Source of the DNA: an uncultured Spirochaetia bacterium
GTDB lineage: Bacteria; Spirochaetota; UBA4802; JAGODF01
Reading direction: 5' to 3'
Assembly (NCBI GenBank): GCA_937967705.1
Contig: CALCJG010000114.1
Coordinates: 1 to 5,297, forward strand
Length of the DNA: 5,297 nucleotides
A program made the position numbers and the translations under genes. Positions 4,622 to 5,297 of the stretch are shown piece after piece (position 1 is the stretch's first letter; every line of letters starts with the position of its first letter). Below the pieces are notes generated by a model. It was not told the DNA's origin. It saw only the letters and a program-made list of their open reading frames with translations, and did not search any database.

Positions 4622-5248
4622 ATGGATAAGGAATGCAAAATTCGCAGGCTCAATGAGCTCCGCCTCACGGAATCCGTCAAGGGCTCCGGGTGAGCATCTA
4701 AAATAGGTCCGGCGGACCTAAACGGAGTTTTAAAGAGCCTCAGGGTCTCCTATGACGCCAACGTCCTCGTCGGCATGGATACCAGCGACGATGCCGGCGT
4801 CTACCGGCTTACCGACGAGATTGCCCTCATACAGACCCTGGATTTCCTGACCCCCGTGGTGGACGACCCCTTTACCTTCGGGCAGATTGCGGTATGCAAC
4901 GGCCTGTCGGATGTCTATGCCATGGGAGGGCGTCCCCTCACGGCCATGAACATTGTCTGCTTCCCCACGGATAAGTTCAGCATGGATATTCTGGGCCGCA
5001 TCCTGGAAGGGGGCCAGGAGGTCCTCACCCGGGCGGAGGTGCAGATTCTGGGGGGCCACAGCGTGGATGACGTAGAGATGAAATACGGCGTTTCGGTCAC
5101 CGGGATCGTCCACCCGGAGAAGATCATCCGGAACTGCGGCCTCCGCGACGGGGACGCGCTGATACTCACCAAACCCCTGGGAACGGGGATCATCAGCACC
5201 GCGGTCAAGGCGGGACTGGCGGGGCAGGAGATCATCGCGCCCTACGCC
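4622..5248 (+). CDS. selD: Selenide, water dikinase, selenocysteine form, 3' end missing
   Basis: SelD makes selenophosphate from selenide and ATP, the selenium donor for Sec-tRNA and selenouridine. Read through the TGA at 4691-4693, the frame gives 209 residues from ATG 4622; a TAA 10 bases upstream rules out an earlier start. Residues 15-29 read LTESVKGSG-Sec-ASKIG, matching E. coli RLTQYSHGAGCGCKI, so the TGA falls at catalytic Cys17 and Lys27 matches essential Lys20. Then come TSDDAGVY (54-61, Asp ligands), TLDFLTPVVDDPFTFG, SDVYAMGGRP and ILGGHS, all hallmarks of the AIRS-type ATP-binding fold. The normal length is about 345, so roughly 140 C-terminal residues are lost because the contig runs into adapter at 5249. 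Only a weak AGAG ribosome binding site (4614-4617) is seen. Automatic callers may start wrongly at Met52, after the TGA. Confidence 0.93.
4691..4720 (+). promoter_or_regulatory. UGA selenocysteine codon with bacterial SECIS hairpin
   Basis: The TGA (4691-4693) is followed after 10 bases by a perfect 7-bp stem, TAGGTCC (4704-4710) and GGACCTA (4714-4720), with a GGC loop. The loop starts 17 bases after the UGA, close to the spacing in E. coli fdhF, and has G at its first two positions, as bacterial SECIS elements need for SelB binding. It lies inside the coding sequence, as bacterial SECIS elements do, and codes for part of IGPADLN. Confidence 0.88.
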
Positions 5249-5297
5249 AGATCGGAAGAGCACACGTCTGAACTCCAGTCACGAGTGGATAACTCGT
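5249..5297 (+). other. Illumina TruSeq-type adapter read-through (artefact)
   Basis: From AGATCGGAAGAGC at 5249 the sequence follows the standard TruSeq index adapter through CCAGTCAC (ends 5282). Next come GAGTGG, which matches a known six-base TruSeq index, then AT, and AACTCGT, which differs at one base (5292) from the expected ATCTCGT. It is not genomic and cuts selD at a codon boundary. The minus-strand open frame beginning in it (5263) is spurious. Confidence 0.97.

Noticed and set aside
4622..4693. TGA in selD as a true stop or a pseudogene mutation
   Set aside because: The frame continues in full SelD homology on both sides. The TGA sits exactly at the catalytic Cys position and is followed by a SECIS-like hairpin.
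4730..5263. 177-codon minus-strand open frame at the contig end
   Set aside because: It is antisense to selD, and its start codon lies inside the sequencing adapter.

Overview
The window is one end of a bacterial contig, probably from a metagenome. All supported genes read left to right. The host looks like an anaerobic, selenocysteine-using bacterium. The selD reading frame carries an in-frame TGA followed by a bacterial-type SECIS hairpin, the promoters look like sigma-70 sites and the ribosome binding sites are Shine-Dalgarno. Housekeeping genes are GC-rich while one toxin-antitoxin cassette is clearly AT-rich. I cannot fix the phylum from sequence alone; Desulfobacterota and Spirochaetota are both plausible.

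Left half (1-2600), accessory. Three direct copies of a hairpin-rich repeat of about 220-310 bp (130-348, 1216-1525, 2300-2575) alternate with two complete type II toxin-antitoxin modules. Module 1 is a Phd/YefM-like antitoxin plus a VapC-type PIN ribonuclease (536-1139). Module 2 is a ribbon-helix-helix antitoxin plus a PIN toxin of a different subfamily (1648-2267). Each module has its own promoter with symmetric or tandem sequence overlapping or next to the -10, as expected for autoregulation, and each pair overlaps (11 nt and 4 nt). The order is repeat-TA-repeat-TA-repeat, so each cassette can be read as 'TA module plus trailing repeat'. The repeat has an 81-bp core that is identical in copies 1 and 3. 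The copies differ mainly by gain or loss of whole stem-loop modules. I recognise no transposase, integrase or attC core. This repeat and its link to TA cassettes are the most unusual content here.

Right half (2600-5248), core metabolism and membrane genes. nadC (nicotinate-nucleotide pyrophosphorylase, NAD synthesis) is followed at once by a half-length TauE/SafE (TSUP) membrane transporter gene. Next come a promoter-bearing gap, a six-segment membrane protein of unknown function, and selD (selenide, water dikinase), which makes the selenium donor for selenocysteine. The active-site position of SelD is itself selenocysteine.

Contig end (5249-5297). This is not genomic: it matches an Illumina TruSeq-type adapter with an index. 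selD is therefore cut at codon 209 by read-through contamination, not by a biological truncation.
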